Assembly (NCBI GenBank): GCA_016703105.1
Contig: JADJCS010000001.1
Location: 372,001 to 436,000, forward strand
From: Flavobacteriales bacterium
GTDB taxonomy: Bacteria > Bacteroidota > Bacteroidia > Flavobacteriales_F > PHOS-HE28
Direction: 5' to 3'
Length of the DNA stretch: 64,000 nt
Shown in pieces: positions 16,991-25,621 of the stretch. Below the pieces are notes generated by a model, which saw nothing but the letters and a program-made list of their open reading frames with translations, made no database searches and was not told where the DNA came from. The position numbers and the translations under genes were made by a program. Position 1 is the first letter of the stretch. Each line of letters starts with the position of its first letter.

Positions 16991-17791
16991 ATGGACGTCA
17001 ACGCCGCCTTCGAAGCCAACCGTGTTCTCTGGAACGCACGGACGCCGCACCACCTCGCTTCACGCATGTACGACGTGGAGAGCTTTGTGGCCGGTCGGAA
17101 CTCTTTGACGGCACTTGAACTCGAACTGCTCGGCGATGTAGCTGGCAAGCGGATCCTTCACCTGCAATGCCATTTCGGCCAGGATACGCTTTCCTTGGCG
17201 CGCATGGGCGCGCAGGTGACCGGCCTCGACATTTCCGATGTGGCCATTGCCGAAGCGAAGAAGATGACGGAACGCTGCGGGCTGCAAGCGGAATGGATCC
17301 TGAGCAATGTGATCGATCACCGGCCGGAGCTCGATGGCTTGTTCGACATCGTCTTCACCAGCTACGGTACCATCGGCTGGTTACCGGATCTTGGACCCTG
17401 GGCCGCGAACATCCAGCGCTACCTGAAACCCGGCGGACGACTCGTCTTCGTGGAGTTCCACCCGGTGATGTGGATGTTCGACAACGGATTCACGCGTATC
17501 GCGTACTCGTACTTCAATGATGAACTGATAAAGGAAGAAGAGGAAGGCACCTACGCGGAGCGCACGGCGGGGATCAAGCTACCCACCTACTCCTGGAACC
17601 ACCCCCTCGGTGACGTGCTCGGCACCTTGCTGGGCAAGGGCCTTCAGTTGGAGCGCTTCGCGGAACTTGACGGCTCGCCCCATGATTGCTTCCTCAACTC
17701 GATCACCGGTGCCGACGGCATGCACCGGATAAAAGGCATGGAGGGCAAGCTGCCGATGGTGTATGGACTGAAAGCGGTACTGCCAGAGTAG
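16991..17791 (+). CDS. Class I SAM-dependent methyltransferase
   Basis: The glycine-poor motif I variant is KRILHLQCHFGQDTLSLARM, followed by VTGLDISDVAIAEAKK (acidic residue at the end of strand 2) and DIVFTSYGTIGWLPD (motif III region). These are typical of UbiE/methyltransf_25 enzymes that use S-adenosylmethionine. The variant LQCHFGQD is characteristic of a subgroup annotated only as SAM-dependent methyltransferase. No signal peptide is seen; it acts in the cytoplasm. The substrate cannot be told from sequence. Confidence 0.88.
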   Translation: MDVNAAFEANRVLWNARTPHHLASRMYDVESFVAGRNSLTALELELLGDVAGKRILHLQCHFGQDTLSLARMGAQVTGLDISDVAIAEAKKMTERCGLQAEWILSNVIDHRPELDGLFDIVFTSYGTIGWLPDLGPWAANIQRYLKPGGRLVFVEFHPVMWMFDNGFTRIAYSYFNDELIKEEEEGTYAERTAGIKLPTYSWNHPLGDVLGTLLGKGLQLERFAELDGSPHDCFLNSITGADGMHRIKGMEGKLPMVYGLKAVLPE

Positions 17792-17893
17792 CCGTCTTCC
17801 ACACCCACCTGTTCGCGGAGCGCGATCGCGGGGATCGAAGGCGAGGGCGGCGCTGCCCTTCTTTGTCCTATCGTCCGCATCGGGCGATGAACC

Positions 17894-19321
17894 ATGGCCC
17901 TTAGCCGCTTCTGGACCTTCATCCTCATCCTCAGCATCACCTACGTTCTGGTGATGTTGGGCTTGGGCCGCCAGTACAGCCTGGGCAGTTTGGTGAACGG
18001 CAAACAAGGGGATGCTCTGGTAGTGGCGGAGAGCGATACGCTCGCCCTGGCGGGAACGCTGTTGCTTTCTGAGATACGCGCGGCCGGTGAAGCAGGCTTG
18101 CAACGCGGCGATACGCTTTACACGCTGAACGGCACCGGCGTGGTGAAGACCAGTGTGGGCAAGCAAGGCGCCGATGGCCTCTTTCAGACCTGCCGCAATA
18201 CCATTACGGATCTTTGGCTTCCTCTGATCGGCTACCTCACTTTCTTCTGTGGCCTGCTGAACCTGCTGATCGATTCGCGCGCCATGGAGAAAGTGGCCCG
18301 CTTCCTCTCCCCTGTCTTCCACCGGGTGTTCCCCGATCTGCGAAAGGACCACCCCGCCTACGGCTTCATGACCTTGAACTTCGCAGCGAACTTTCTCGGC
18401 CTTGACAGCGCCGCCACGCCCTTCGGCCTGAAGGCCATGGAGAGCATGCAGGAGGACAACGCGACGAAGGACCGCGCGACGAACAGCCAGATCATGTTCC
18501 TCTGCCTGCACGCGGCGGGACTTACGCTCCTGCCTACGAGCATCATCGGCTACCGCGCGGCGCAGGGCGCGGCCAACCCGGCCGACATCATGATCCCGTG
18601 CATCATCACGTCGTTCATCGGCACGCTCGCTGCGTTGTTCATGGTGGCAGCGAAGCAACGGATCAACCTTTTCAACCTGCCTGTGATGATCGGCGTGCTG
18701 GGCATAAGCGCGTTGATCGGTGGGTTGATGGCCTATATCGGCGCGCTCACCGGGGTGGCCAAATTCCACTTCACCGACAACTTGAGCAATGGGATGTTGC
18801 TCACCATCATCGGGCTCATCGTCGCCTACGCTTTCCTCGTGGAGAAGTACTTCACGGCAAAGGGCACGAACATGTTCGAGAGCTTCGTGCACGGCGCCAA
18901 GGACGGGTTCACCACCGGCCTGCGCGTGCTGCCCTATATGCTCGCGATGCTCGCCGCGCTCAGCATCTTCCGCAACAGCGGCTTGATGGGTCTGGTGATG
19001 GAGGGGTTCTCATTCGTGCTGGCCGCGGTGGGTGTGGACCAGGCGGTGATCGATGCCGTGCCCGTGGCTTTGATGCGCCCCTTCAGCGCTGGCGGCTCGC
19101 GCGGGTTCATGCTCGATGCCATGAAGACCTACGGTCCGGACAGCCTCACCGGTCAACTCAGTTGCCTTTTCCAAGGTGCCGCTGAAACCACCTTCTACGT
19201 GGTCGCTCTTTACTTCGGAAGTGTCAATGTAAAGGACAGCAGATACACCTTGGGCATCATGCTGCTCGCCGATCTGGTCTGCGTGATCGCCGCCGTGTTC
19301 GTGTGCCGGTTGTATTTCTGA
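17894..19321 (+). CDS. SpmA-SpmB fusion, nucleoside-recognition (Gate) domain membrane protein
   Basis: This is a 475-residue multi-spanning protein made of two Gate (nucleoside recognition) domains. The first half resembles SpmA (ITDLWLPLIGYLTFFCGLLN, NFAANFLGLDSAATPFGLKA). The second half resembles SpmB (VHGAKDGFTTGLRVLPYMLA, LSCLFQGAAETTFYVVALYF). In endospore formers SpmA and SpmB are separate and help core dehydration. Bacteroidota do not sporulate and their single fused gene must do something else, possibly transport. Family assignment is secure, function is not. Confidence 0.88.
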   Translation: MALSRFWTFILILSITYVLVMLGLGRQYSLGSLVNGKQGDALVVAESDTLALAGTLLLSEIRAAGEAGLQRGDTLYTLNGTGVVKTSVGKQGADGLFQTCRNTITDLWLPLIGYLTFFCGLLNLLIDSRAMEKVARFLSPVFHRVFPDLRKDHPAYGFMTLNFAANFLGLDSAATPFGLKAMESMQEDNATKDRATNSQIMFLCLHAAGLTLLPTSIIGYRAAQGAANPADIMIPCIITSFIGTLAALFMVAAKQRINLFNLPVMIGVLGISALIGGLMAYIGALTGVAKFHFTDNLSNGMLLTIIGLIVAYAFLVEKYFTAKGTNMFESFVHGAKDGFTTGLRVLPYMLAMLAALSIFRNSGLMGLVMEGFSFVLAAVGVDQAVIDAVPVALMRPFSAGGSRGFMLDAMKTYGPDSLTGQLSCLFQGAAETTFYVVALYFGSVNVKDSRYTLGIMLLADLVCVIAAVFVCRLYF

Positions 19322-19331
19322 TCTGCCTGTT

Positions 19332-19382
19332 GTCGGTTGACAGTGGACAGTTGTTGGTCGGTACTGACAACTGTCAACCGAC
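19332..19382. repeat. Long imperfect inverted repeat (spacer hairpin)
   Basis: The arms gtcggttgacag (19332-19343) and ctgtcaaccgac (19371-19382) are exact inverses around a 27-nt loop that itself contains acaactg/cagttgt units. Such cagtt-acagt strings are common intergenic spacers in Bacteroidota. It follows the SpmAB gene and may terminate it. Confidence 0.7.
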
Positions 19383-19442
19383 AACTGACCACTCCCCGCC
19401 CCGAATGATTTTCTTTGCGCCCCCGATCAAGAACGGTGTCAG

Positions 19443-19931
19443 ATGGCCAAGTCGGACAAGTACGCAGAACACAAGATCGCCCGCAGGCGTTCGAAGATCC
19501 ACGGCAACGGCGTTTTCGCCATCGCCCCCATCCGCAAGGGGGAGTTCATTGTGCGGTACAAAGGCAAAGTGGTCACGCATGAAGAGGCGGACAAGCAGCG
19601 CGGAGGCGATGTGGGCAGCGGGCATACCTTCCTGTTCACGCTGAACGAGACGTACCTGATCGACGCCAACCGGGGGGGCAACGTGGCGCGCTGGCTCAAC
19701 TGCAGCTGCGACCCCAACTGCGTGGCTTTCGTACACGACGATGACAGCGGGGACCCGAAAAAGGAAAAGGTGATCATCGAAGCCCTTCGGGCCATCAAAC
19801 CCGGAGAGGAACTGACCTATGACTACGGTATCGTACTGGAAGAACGCTACACCAAGGTGCTGAAGGACATATGGGCGTGCAAATGCGGTTCGCCCAAGTG
19901 TACCGGGACGATGCTCCGGACAAAGGGCTAG
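19443..19931 (+). CDS. SET-domain protein-lysine methyltransferase
   Basis: The 162-residue protein is essentially a bare SET domain: RRSKIHGNGVFAIAPIRKG (strand motif), NVARWLNCSCDPNC (the NHSCxPN-type motif, here with N for H) and GEELTYDYG (catalytic Tyr). A Cys-rich post-SET segment follows (WACKCGSPKCTGTML) that can complete a Zn cluster with the NCSCDPNC cysteine. SET enzymes transfer methyl groups from SAM to protein lysines. The bacterial target is unknown; ribosomal or DNA-bound proteins are possible. It has no signal peptide. Confidence 0.87.
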   Translation: MAKSDKYAEHKIARRRSKIHGNGVFAIAPIRKGEFIVRYKGKVVTHEEADKQRGGDVGSGHTFLFTLNETYLIDANRGGNVARWLNCSCDPNCVAFVHDDDSGDPKKEKVIIEALRAIKPGEELTYDYGIVLEERYTKVLKDIWACKCGSPKCTGTMLRTKG

Positions 19932-19983
19932 CCGAGCCTTTGGCATGGCGCTTGCCAGCGCGGCCCAGTACTTTCACACCCCC

Positions 19984-20634
19984 ATGAGAACCCTCCTCCC
20001 ATTACTCGCCGCTGGCCTGCTCCTCGTTAACACGGCCGCAGCCCAGGACGACCCCAAGAGCAAGGCCGTGCTCGACAAGCTGGTGGCCAAGAGCAAGGGC
20101 TACACCAGTTTCGAGGCCGACTTCGCCAGCCGCCTGTACAACAAGAGCAGCAAGTTGGATGTGAAGCAGGACGGCACCATGAAGGTGAAGGGCAAGAAGT
20201 TCCGCCTGCAGTTGGACAAGAACACCGTGATCAACGACGGCGCCACCATGTGGACCTACAACAAGGAGGCCAACGAAGTGTCCATCAACGACCCCAAGGA
20301 GATGGACCAGGAGCTGGATCCAAGCAAGCTTTTCACCATGTACGAGACCGGTTTCAAGAGCCAGTTCGTATCTGAAGGCCCCGATGCTTCCGGCACCGTG
20401 ATGCAAGTGCTGAAGTTGTTCCCCATCGACCCTGCTAAGAAGCCTTACCACACCGTGGTAATGACCGTGGACAAGGCCAAATTGGAGCCTAAGAGCATCC
20501 AAGTGAACTACAAGGACGGCAACGAAGTGACCTACACCTTGAAGCGCTTCGCTCCGAACGTGGAACTGGCGGACGGCCTGTTCACCTTCGACAAGGCCAA
20601 GTATCCGGGTGTGGAGGTGAACGACCTGCGTTAG
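19984..20634 (+). CDS. LolA-like outer-membrane lipoprotein carrier protein
   Basis: ATG 19984 opens a signal peptide (TLLPLLAAGLLLVNTAAAQ). The mature 190-odd residues show the LolA/LolB half-barrel pattern: an early helix (VLDKLVAKSKGYTSFEADF), then strands with SRLYNKSSKL, GTMKVKGKKFRLQL and DGATMWTYNKEANEV. LolA ferries lipoproteins across the periplasm to the outer membrane. A TACTTTCA promoter-like box lies just upstream. The earlier in-frame ATG at 19945 is judged wrong because it gives no signal peptide start. Confidence 0.85.
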   Translation: MRTLLPLLAAGLLLVNTAAAQDDPKSKAVLDKLVAKSKGYTSFEADFASRLYNKSSKLDVKQDGTMKVKGKKFRLQLDKNTVINDGATMWTYNKEANEVSINDPKEMDQELDPSKLFTMYETGFKSQFVSEGPDASGTVMQVLKLFPIDPAKKPYHTVVMTVDKAKLEPKSIQVNYKDGNEVTYTLKRFAPNVELADGLFTFDKAKYPGVEVNDLR

Positions 20635-20720
20635 TTTCTGCCCCTGATCAGGCCTACGGAGTTCATTGCCTCCGCTCCCCGCCACGGAATTGTCTTTAAC
20701 TGGCCGAGGAACACGATCGG

Positions 20721-22166
20721 CTAGCGCCTTTGTTGCCGAGGCGGCGGAACGGTTTTGCGACGTTCGATCTCGAAAAGCACCTTGGGGTCCACTGCGTGTT
20801 CCGGTCCTGCTTCGGCCGGCGGCACCCAGCGCTCCGGGTGCGCGAGGTCCGGATCGATCACGGACAGGTCCTCTTCCGGCGCGAAATAGTACCGGAACGG
20901 CCGCCCATTGTGGCTGATGATGGTTTCGCTGGTGACGCGCACCTTCTTCATGCCACGGCGATGCATCTCTTCCTTCATCCACCGGGCGAAGCGTATAGTG
21001 GCGCGCGGATCATATGCGGTAAGCCCCGTTTGCACGTTGTTGATGAACCGTGTGAGTTCAATGGGCCGCTTGATCCCCGCATCATCGTCCCGGACGAAAA
21101 AGGCGATCTGCTGCGGGTTGCGGGTGCTGATCTTCATACGCCAGCTGAACCGCTGGCCGATGGTGCTCCAATCCACATCACCGGGTAGCAGCACCCAACG
21201 CAGCGGAAAGAGCAGTTGGAAAGCCAGATAGACCGCCAGGACCGATGTGACGAGCGGTCGCCAGCGGCGATCCTCCACTGTGGGGGTCTCTTGCTTGCGT
21301 CCACGGCCCGCATCCTTCTTGTCCCCGAAGAACCGGGCGATCTCCTCCGGATCGAAGAAGAGGATGGTGGCGGCCATCATGAAGAAGGGGAACACCCCGA
21401 TATCGTCGAAGAGGAAGTGGTTGGCGACGTTGAAGAAGATCACCAAGGGCAAAGCGTACATACGCGTTCGTTTCCACCACAGCAGCGGGCCGATGAACAG
21501 GTCGAAGAGAACACCCCCATAAGTGAACAACCAGAGTATAGGGGTACTGGTGAGAAAGTCCTCCATGGCGTTCCCTCTGGCGGCGGCATCAAGTGCCGAG
21601 CGCATGGGCTCCATACGCCCCAGCCAATCGGCGTTCAGCTTCGCGATACCCCCATAGAAATAGACGATCACTATTTGGGCGCGCAGGATCAGCCAGCACC
21701 AACGGGGCGCGCCCTCTACGCGCATGCGCTTTTTGAACAACAGCCGATCGATGCTCCAGGCACGGTTGGCAGGCGACAGACAAAGCAGGAAAGAGACCAG
21801 CACGAACAGGTAGAAGTGGTTGTTGAAGTTCGCCCGGTCGAGCAGGAGGATATACAAGTAGGCGACCAGGAAGTAGGCAATGGCGAAGCGGTACAGCAGA
21901 CCCGCCGCGATCATCAACGCCGCTATCCCTAGTCCGCCTAGGATGAAGTCCATCGACCCCTTTCCCATGGGACGTATCCATTCCAACCCTTCGTAGGGGA
22001 AGAGCAGCTTGGGCCCCACCAGGCCCATATCCACCAGGTTGATGTTCAGGTAGAAGCCGATCTCGTAGAAGAACAGTCCGCCGACGAGCATGCGGAAAAC
22101 GGCCAACGCACGCGCGTCGGTATGGGCATGGAGGTGTTCCCACCACTGCGATAGTGATCTGCTCAT
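20721..22166 (-). CDS. HTTM (vitamin K gamma-carboxylase-like) membrane protein
   Basis: This is a 481-residue protein with several transmembrane helices. The N-terminal half fits the HTTM domain (RALAVFRMLVGGLFFYEIGF, LILRAQIVIVYFYGGIAKLN, LPLVIFFNVANHFLFDDIG), with the conserved H of the FNVANH motif. The family includes vitamin K-dependent gamma-glutamyl carboxylase, but bacterial members usually have unknown substrates. The C-terminal part is soluble and basic. It reads away from the OsmC operon. Confidence 0.85.
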   Translation of the reverse strand: MSRSLSQWWEHLHAHTDARALAVFRMLVGGLFFYEIGFYLNINLVDMGLVGPKLLFPYEGLEWIRPMGKGSMDFILGGLGIAALMIAAGLLYRFAIAYFLVAYLYILLLDRANFNNHFYLFVLVSFLLCLSPANRAWSIDRLLFKKRMRVEGAPRWCWLILRAQIVIVYFYGGIAKLNADWLGRMEPMRSALDAAARGNAMEDFLTSTPILWLFTYGGVLFDLFIGPLLWWKRTRMYALPLVIFFNVANHFLFDDIGVFPFFMMAATILFFDPEEIARFFGDKKDAGRGRKQETPTVEDRRWRPLVTSVLAVYLAFQLLFPLRWVLLPGDVDWSTIGQRFSWRMKISTRNPQQIAFFVRDDDAGIKRPIELTRFINNVQTGLTAYDPRATIRFARWMKEEMHRRGMKKVRVTSETIISHNGRPFRYYFAPEEDLSVIDPDLAHPERWVPPAEAGPEHAVDPKVLFEIERRKTVPPPRQQRR

Positions 22167-22235
22167 CTCGGTTGTGCCAAGTGCTCACAAGATGCGCGAT
22201 CCTCCCGGACCGGAACGAATAGCCACCTTTGCGCC

Positions 22236-22652
22236 GTGGAAAAAACCACCCATCTCACCGCTTCCGCCGTTCTAGGACACACCCCTTACCGAACGCAAGT
22301 CAGCTTACGCGGACACACCCTGGTGGCGGACGAACCTCTCGACAAAGGCGGGCAGGATGAGGGTCCTCGCCCCCACGAACTGCTCTGTGCCTCCCTTGCC
22401 TCCTGCACGTTGATCACCGTGCGGATGTACGCGGACAGGAAAGGCTGGGCGTTGCGTTCGCTCTCCGTGGAGGTGGAACTCGACCGGACCGCCCTTCAAG
22501 CCTCGATCGATACGCGCATCCGCATGCGCCTTCGCGCCGAGGGCGACCTGGATGACTCCCAGCGTGCACGTTTGGTCCAGATCGCTCAACTCTGCCCGGT
22601 GCATAAGACCTTACAGCATCCCATCCATATCGAAACCACGCTTGCGGCATGA
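22236..22652 (+). CDS. OsmC-family peroxiredoxin-like protein
   Basis: This 138-residue OsmC/Ohr-type protein has the first reactive-Cys region ELLCASLASCTLITVRMYA and the later Cys in IAQLCPVHKTLQ, the pair used to reduce organic hydroperoxides. Translation starts at GTG 22236, since upstream codons give no better start. Its stop overlaps the ATG of the CDGSH gene by four nt (ATGA), so the two are cotranslated as the first genes of a small operon. Confidence 0.87.
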   Translation: MEKTTHLTASAVLGHTPYRTQVSLRGHTLVADEPLDKGGQDEGPRPHELLCASLASCTLITVRMYADRKGWALRSLSVEVELDRTALQASIDTRIRMRLRAEGDLDDSQRARLVQIAQLCPVHKTLQHPIHIETTLAA

Positions 22653-23071
22653 GCGACAAGGAGCACGCTTACAGTAATGGCGAGGTCAGCATCGTTTGGA
22701 GACCGGGTCTTTGCATCCATTCCGCCAAATGCTGGCATGGCCTTCCGGAAGTTTTCAAACCCGGCACGCGACCTTGGATCACGCCGCAAGGCATTTCCAC
22801 GCAGCGGATCATCGGCCAAGTGGCCCAGTGTCCTAGCGGCGCTCTGAGCATTCGCAACGATGCCGGAACAGAACGTGCGACCCTGGGCGGGACCATCGCC
22901 GTGGAGGTGACCCACAAGGGTCCTCTCTTAGTGAAGGGCACCGTGGACATCCGGCATACGGATGGGCGCTTGGAGCGCAAGGACACCCAGTGCGCGCTGT
23001 GCCGTTGCGGTCATTCGGCGAACAAACCTTATTGCGATGGGTCGCATCGCAGAACAGGCTTCGAGGGCTGA
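22649..23071 (+). CDS. Iron-sulfur protein: Fer4_19 plus CDGSH domain
   Basis: The 140-residue protein joins two Fe-S parts. The N-terminal part is a divergent monocluster ferredoxin (CIHSAKCWHGLPEVF, then VAQCPSGALSI). The C-terminal part is a CDGSH zinc-finger-type domain (CALCRCGHSANKPYCDGSH), which binds a redox-active 2Fe-2S cluster through three Cys and one His. Domain order and spacing are normal. It overlaps the OsmC gene upstream and abuts the arylamine acetyltransferase gene, whose ATG follows its stop directly. Confidence 0.9.
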   Translation: MSDKEHAYSNGEVSIVWRPGLCIHSAKCWHGLPEVFKPGTRPWITPQGISTQRIIGQVAQCPSGALSIRNDAGTERATLGGTIAVEVTHKGPLLVKGTVDIRHTDGRLERKDTQCALCRCGHSANKPYCDGSHRRTGFEG

Positions 23072-23839
23072 ATGGACCGGCACGCTTATTTGCACCGCAT
23101 CGGGCTGCGCCGATCACCAGCGCCGGATGTCGAAGGCTTGAGGGTGCTCCATCGCGCTCATCTGCAGAATGTCCCTTTCGAGAATCTGCACATCCGTGCA
23201 AGGATCCCCATCGAATTGCAGCCGGACCGGCTCTACGACAAGATCGTGCGCCAACGCCGGGGTGGGTTCTGCTATGAATTGAACGGTTTGTTCGCTGTTC
23301 TGCTCGAGGAGCTCGGCTTTCGCTTGGACCGCATCCAAGGGCAGGTGTATGAGGCACGTCGTCAACGCTTCGGGCCACCTTTCGATCACATGGCCTTGCT
23401 GGTCCATGTCGAGGGCGAGCGTTATCTGGCGGACGTAGGCTTCGGTGACCTCTTCCTTGAGCCCCTGCCTCTGCTACTGGGCCGGAAATTCCCCGATGGA
23501 GGAAGGACCTTTACGCTGGACGAGGACGAGGATGGGCATGTCGTGCTCCGACGTGCGAACGGACGCTCCGCCTCACCCATGTACCGGTTCAGCACCGCAC
23601 CCCACGCCCTGGAGGATTTCACTGGCATGTGCCGCCACCATCAAACCTCGCCCCACAGCCATTTTACCCAGCGCACAGTATGCACCATGGCCTTGCCCGA
23701 AGGGCGCGTCACGCTGACGGATCAACGGACGATCATGACCCACCAAAGTCGCCGGGAGGAGCACAGTATCGAAGGTGATGGCTTCCGTTCCGCATTGTGG
23801 GACCATTTCGGAATGACACCGCCGGAGGCCCTGCACTAA
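23072..23839 (+). CDS. Arylamine N-acetyltransferase (NAT)
   Basis: The 255-residue enzyme shows the Cys-His-Asp triad of the NAT family: RRGGFCYELN (Cys), FDHMALLVH (His) and YLADVGFGD (Asp). NATs move acetyl from acetyl-CoA to aromatic amines and hydrazines, by ping-pong through the Cys. It is the third gene of the operon with OsmC and the CDGSH protein, with no gap between stop and start, so a linked detoxification role is plausible. Confidence 0.93.
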   Translation: MDRHAYLHRIGLRRSPAPDVEGLRVLHRAHLQNVPFENLHIRARIPIELQPDRLYDKIVRQRRGGFCYELNGLFAVLLEELGFRLDRIQGQVYEARRQRFGPPFDHMALLVHVEGERYLADVGFGDLFLEPLPLLLGRKFPDGGRTFTLDEDEDGHVVLRRANGRSASPMYRFSTAPHALEDFTGMCRHHQTSPHSHFTQRTVCTMALPEGRVTLTDQRTIMTHQSRREEHSIEGDGFRSALWDHFGMTPPEALH

Positions 23840-23857
23840 GCCCACCACAGCCACCCC

Positions 23858-23865
23858 TACATTTG
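23858..23865 (+). promoter_or_regulatory. -7 promoter box TACATTTG for dedA
   Basis: An exact TAnnTTTG match 20 nt before the ATG of dedA. This is the known Bacteroidota -7 element. A -33 TTG is not obvious. Confidence 0.6.
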
Positions 23866-23885
23866 CCGCCCCACATACGGCCCCC

Positions 23886-24557
23886 ATGGAACTTGTCCAG
23901 GAATTCTGGTTCTTCATCACCCATCTGAACATCACCCTGCCCGCCTTCATCGGCGAACACGGGAACCTGGTGTACGCGCTCTTGTTCGCGATCATCTTCA
24001 TCGAGACCGGCCTCGTCATCATGCCCTTCCTGCCCGGCGATTCCCTTCTTTTCGTGGCCGGGTCCCTTGCGGCGGGCGCCAACCCTTCGCTGGACCTGGG
24101 CTTGCTCTTCGGTCTGCTGTTCCTGGCGGCCGTGCTAGGCGACAACATCAACTATTGGGTCGGGCGTTTCTTTGGCGCACGCGTGGTGAAATGGCGCACG
24201 TTCGGGCGCGACCTCGTGCAGCAAAAGCACCTGGACAAGACCCACGCCTACTTCGAAAAGTACGGCGTGAAGACGATCATCATCGCCCGTTTCGTACCCA
24301 TCGTGCGCACCATTACCCCGTTCGTAGCGGGCATCGGGGCCATGAGCTACCGGCGGAAATTCCTTCCCTACGACATTTTCGGTGGCGCCATTTGGATCGG
24401 TCTCCTCTTGCTCGCCGGATACCTTTTCGGTACCCATCCCTTCGTACAGAAGCACTACGAAACGGTGATACTCGCGATCATCTTCCTGTCGGTCCTGCCC
24501 ATGCTTGTGGAGACCAGACGGGAATGGTTCGGTCCAGCCACTGTCAAGGCGCAATAG
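23886..24557 (+). CDS. DedA-family membrane protein
   Basis: The 223-residue protein has the DedA/SNARE-associated pattern: IIFIETGLVIMPFLPGDSLL with the membrane-embedded acidic residue and PGDS, and the Arg-containing motif ARFVPIVRTITPFVAGIGAM. Family members are now seen as lipid flippases (for example of undecaprenyl phosphate) and support membrane homeostasis. It has its own promoter box and ends 28 nt before aroE. Confidence 0.92.
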   Translation: MELVQEFWFFITHLNITLPAFIGEHGNLVYALLFAIIFIETGLVIMPFLPGDSLLFVAGSLAAGANPSLDLGLLFGLLFLAAVLGDNINYWVGRFFGARVVKWRTFGRDLVQQKHLDKTHAYFEKYGVKTIIIARFVPIVRTITPFVAGIGAMSYRRKFLPYDIFGGAIWIGLLLLAGYLFGTHPFVQKHYETVILAIIFLSVLPMLVETRREWFGPATVKAQ

Positions 24558-24585
24558 ATCCCACGAGCAGCCCGTTGCTGAACCC

Positions 24586-25338
24586 GTGCAGCGCTTCGGA
24601 TTGATCGGCCACCCGCTCGGCCACAGCTTCAGCAAGGCTTTCTTCGCGGAGAAGTTCCAGCGCGAAGGGCGCGATGACCACCGCTACGACCTCTTCGACC
24701 TGGCGGACCTGCGCGAACTACCCCAACTCCTGAAGGAGACGCCGGGACTCCGTGGCCTCAACGTGACCATTCCGCACAAGGAAGCCATCATCCCCTACCT
24801 GCATGAGCTGGATCCCGTAGCCACGAGCGTGGGTGCGGTGAACACCATCACCATACAGGATGGGCGACTGAAGGGATACAACACGGACATTGATGGTTTC
24901 CGTGCGTTGATCGCGCCTTTCGTTGCGCAATGGACGGCCCGTGGCGAGGGCACACGACCGCGGGCCTTGGTGCTTGGCACAGGTGGTGCCAGCCGCGCGG
25001 TGGCCTATGTTCTCCGTGAACTCGGCATACGCTTCCGCTTGGTGTCCCGGAGCCGGGAACGTGGCGACCTCACTTGGGCGCAAGTGGACCGGACCGTGAT
25101 CAGCGTTTGTCCGCTCATCATCAATACCACACCCCTTGGCATGGTGCCCGATGTGGAGGGAGCACCACCCCTTCCTTACGAGGCGATCACGGCGCGTCAC
25201 ACCCTCGTCGACCTGATCTACAACCCTGAAATGACGCGCTTTCTGGAGCGGGGAAGCAACGCCGGTGCGAACGTCGCGAACGGGCATGGCATGCTTACCG
25301 TACAGGCCGAGGCCGCATGGGCCTTGTGGAACGCATGA
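24586..25338 (+). CDS. aroE: Shikimate dehydrogenase
   Basis: AroE reduces 3-dehydroshikimate to shikimate with NADPH in the chorismate pathway. Motifs: FGLIGHPLGHSFSKAFF (shikimate binding), NVTIPHKEA (catalytic Lys), YNTDIDGF (catalytic Asp) and LGTGGASRAVAYVL (NADP-binding). GTG 24586 is chosen because it immediately precedes QRFGLIGHP, the family N-terminus. The in-frame ATG at 24505 lies inside dedA. Length, 250 aa, is normal. It is convergent with the DUF6728 gene, 12 nt apart. Confidence 0.95.
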   Translation: MQRFGLIGHPLGHSFSKAFFAEKFQREGRDDHRYDLFDLADLRELPQLLKETPGLRGLNVTIPHKEAIIPYLHELDPVATSVGAVNTITIQDGRLKGYNTDIDGFRALIAPFVAQWTARGEGTRPRALVLGTGGASRAVAYVLRELGIRFRLVSRSRERGDLTWAQVDRTVISVCPLIINTTPLGMVPDVEGAPPLPYEAITARHTLVDLIYNPEMTRFLERGSNAGANVANGHGMLTVQAEAAWALWNA

Positions 25339-25350
25339 CCGCGGTCCTGT

Positions 25351-25512
25351 CTATCGCGTACAGGCCCTGATCACCATCACGGTGACACAGAAAAGGAAGA
25401 GCAGAATGCTGATGCGGTTGATGCCGTGCATGAACCGCACACTGCTGTTCGGATCGGCTTTGCCGAAAAGGGTGCGCGGGTCCAGGTAGTAGAACACACG
25501 TTTCAGGAACAT
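25351..25512 (-). CDS. DUF6728-type membrane miniprotein (53 aa)
   Basis: The 53-residue protein reads MFLKRVFYYLDPRTLFGK and then a short charged stretch, ending in one transmembrane helix (ILLFLFCVTVMVIRA). This layout is a small Bacteroidota family that I recognise as DUF6728. Start at ATG 25512 with a TACCTTCA box just in front. It lies divergent to uvrB and convergent to aroE. The function is unknown. Confidence 0.72.
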   Translation of the reverse strand: MFLKRVFYYLDPRTLFGKADPNSSVRFMHGINRISILLFLFCVTVMVIRACTR

Positions 25513-25598
25513 GGCGTGAAGGTAGTGGCAGCCGAAGATGCGGAGCGTTGATCGCTCTTCCGCTGCTCTTCAGCTTCCACCGCGCCTCGGGGAGCCGG

Positions 25599-25606
25599 TA
25601 CCTTTG
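25599..25606 (+). promoter_or_regulatory. -7 promoter box TACCTTTG for uvrB
   Basis: Exact TAnnTTTG match 15 nt before ATG 25622. It supports that start over the longer in-frame ATG at 25538. Confidence 0.6.
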
Positions 25607-25621
25607 CGCACGACCCCATCG

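Noticed and set aside
17579..18892. Minus-strand ORF (437 aa) across the methyltransferase and SpmAB genes
   Set aside because: Antisense to two good genes, His/Gln/Arg-rich with no recognisable domain.
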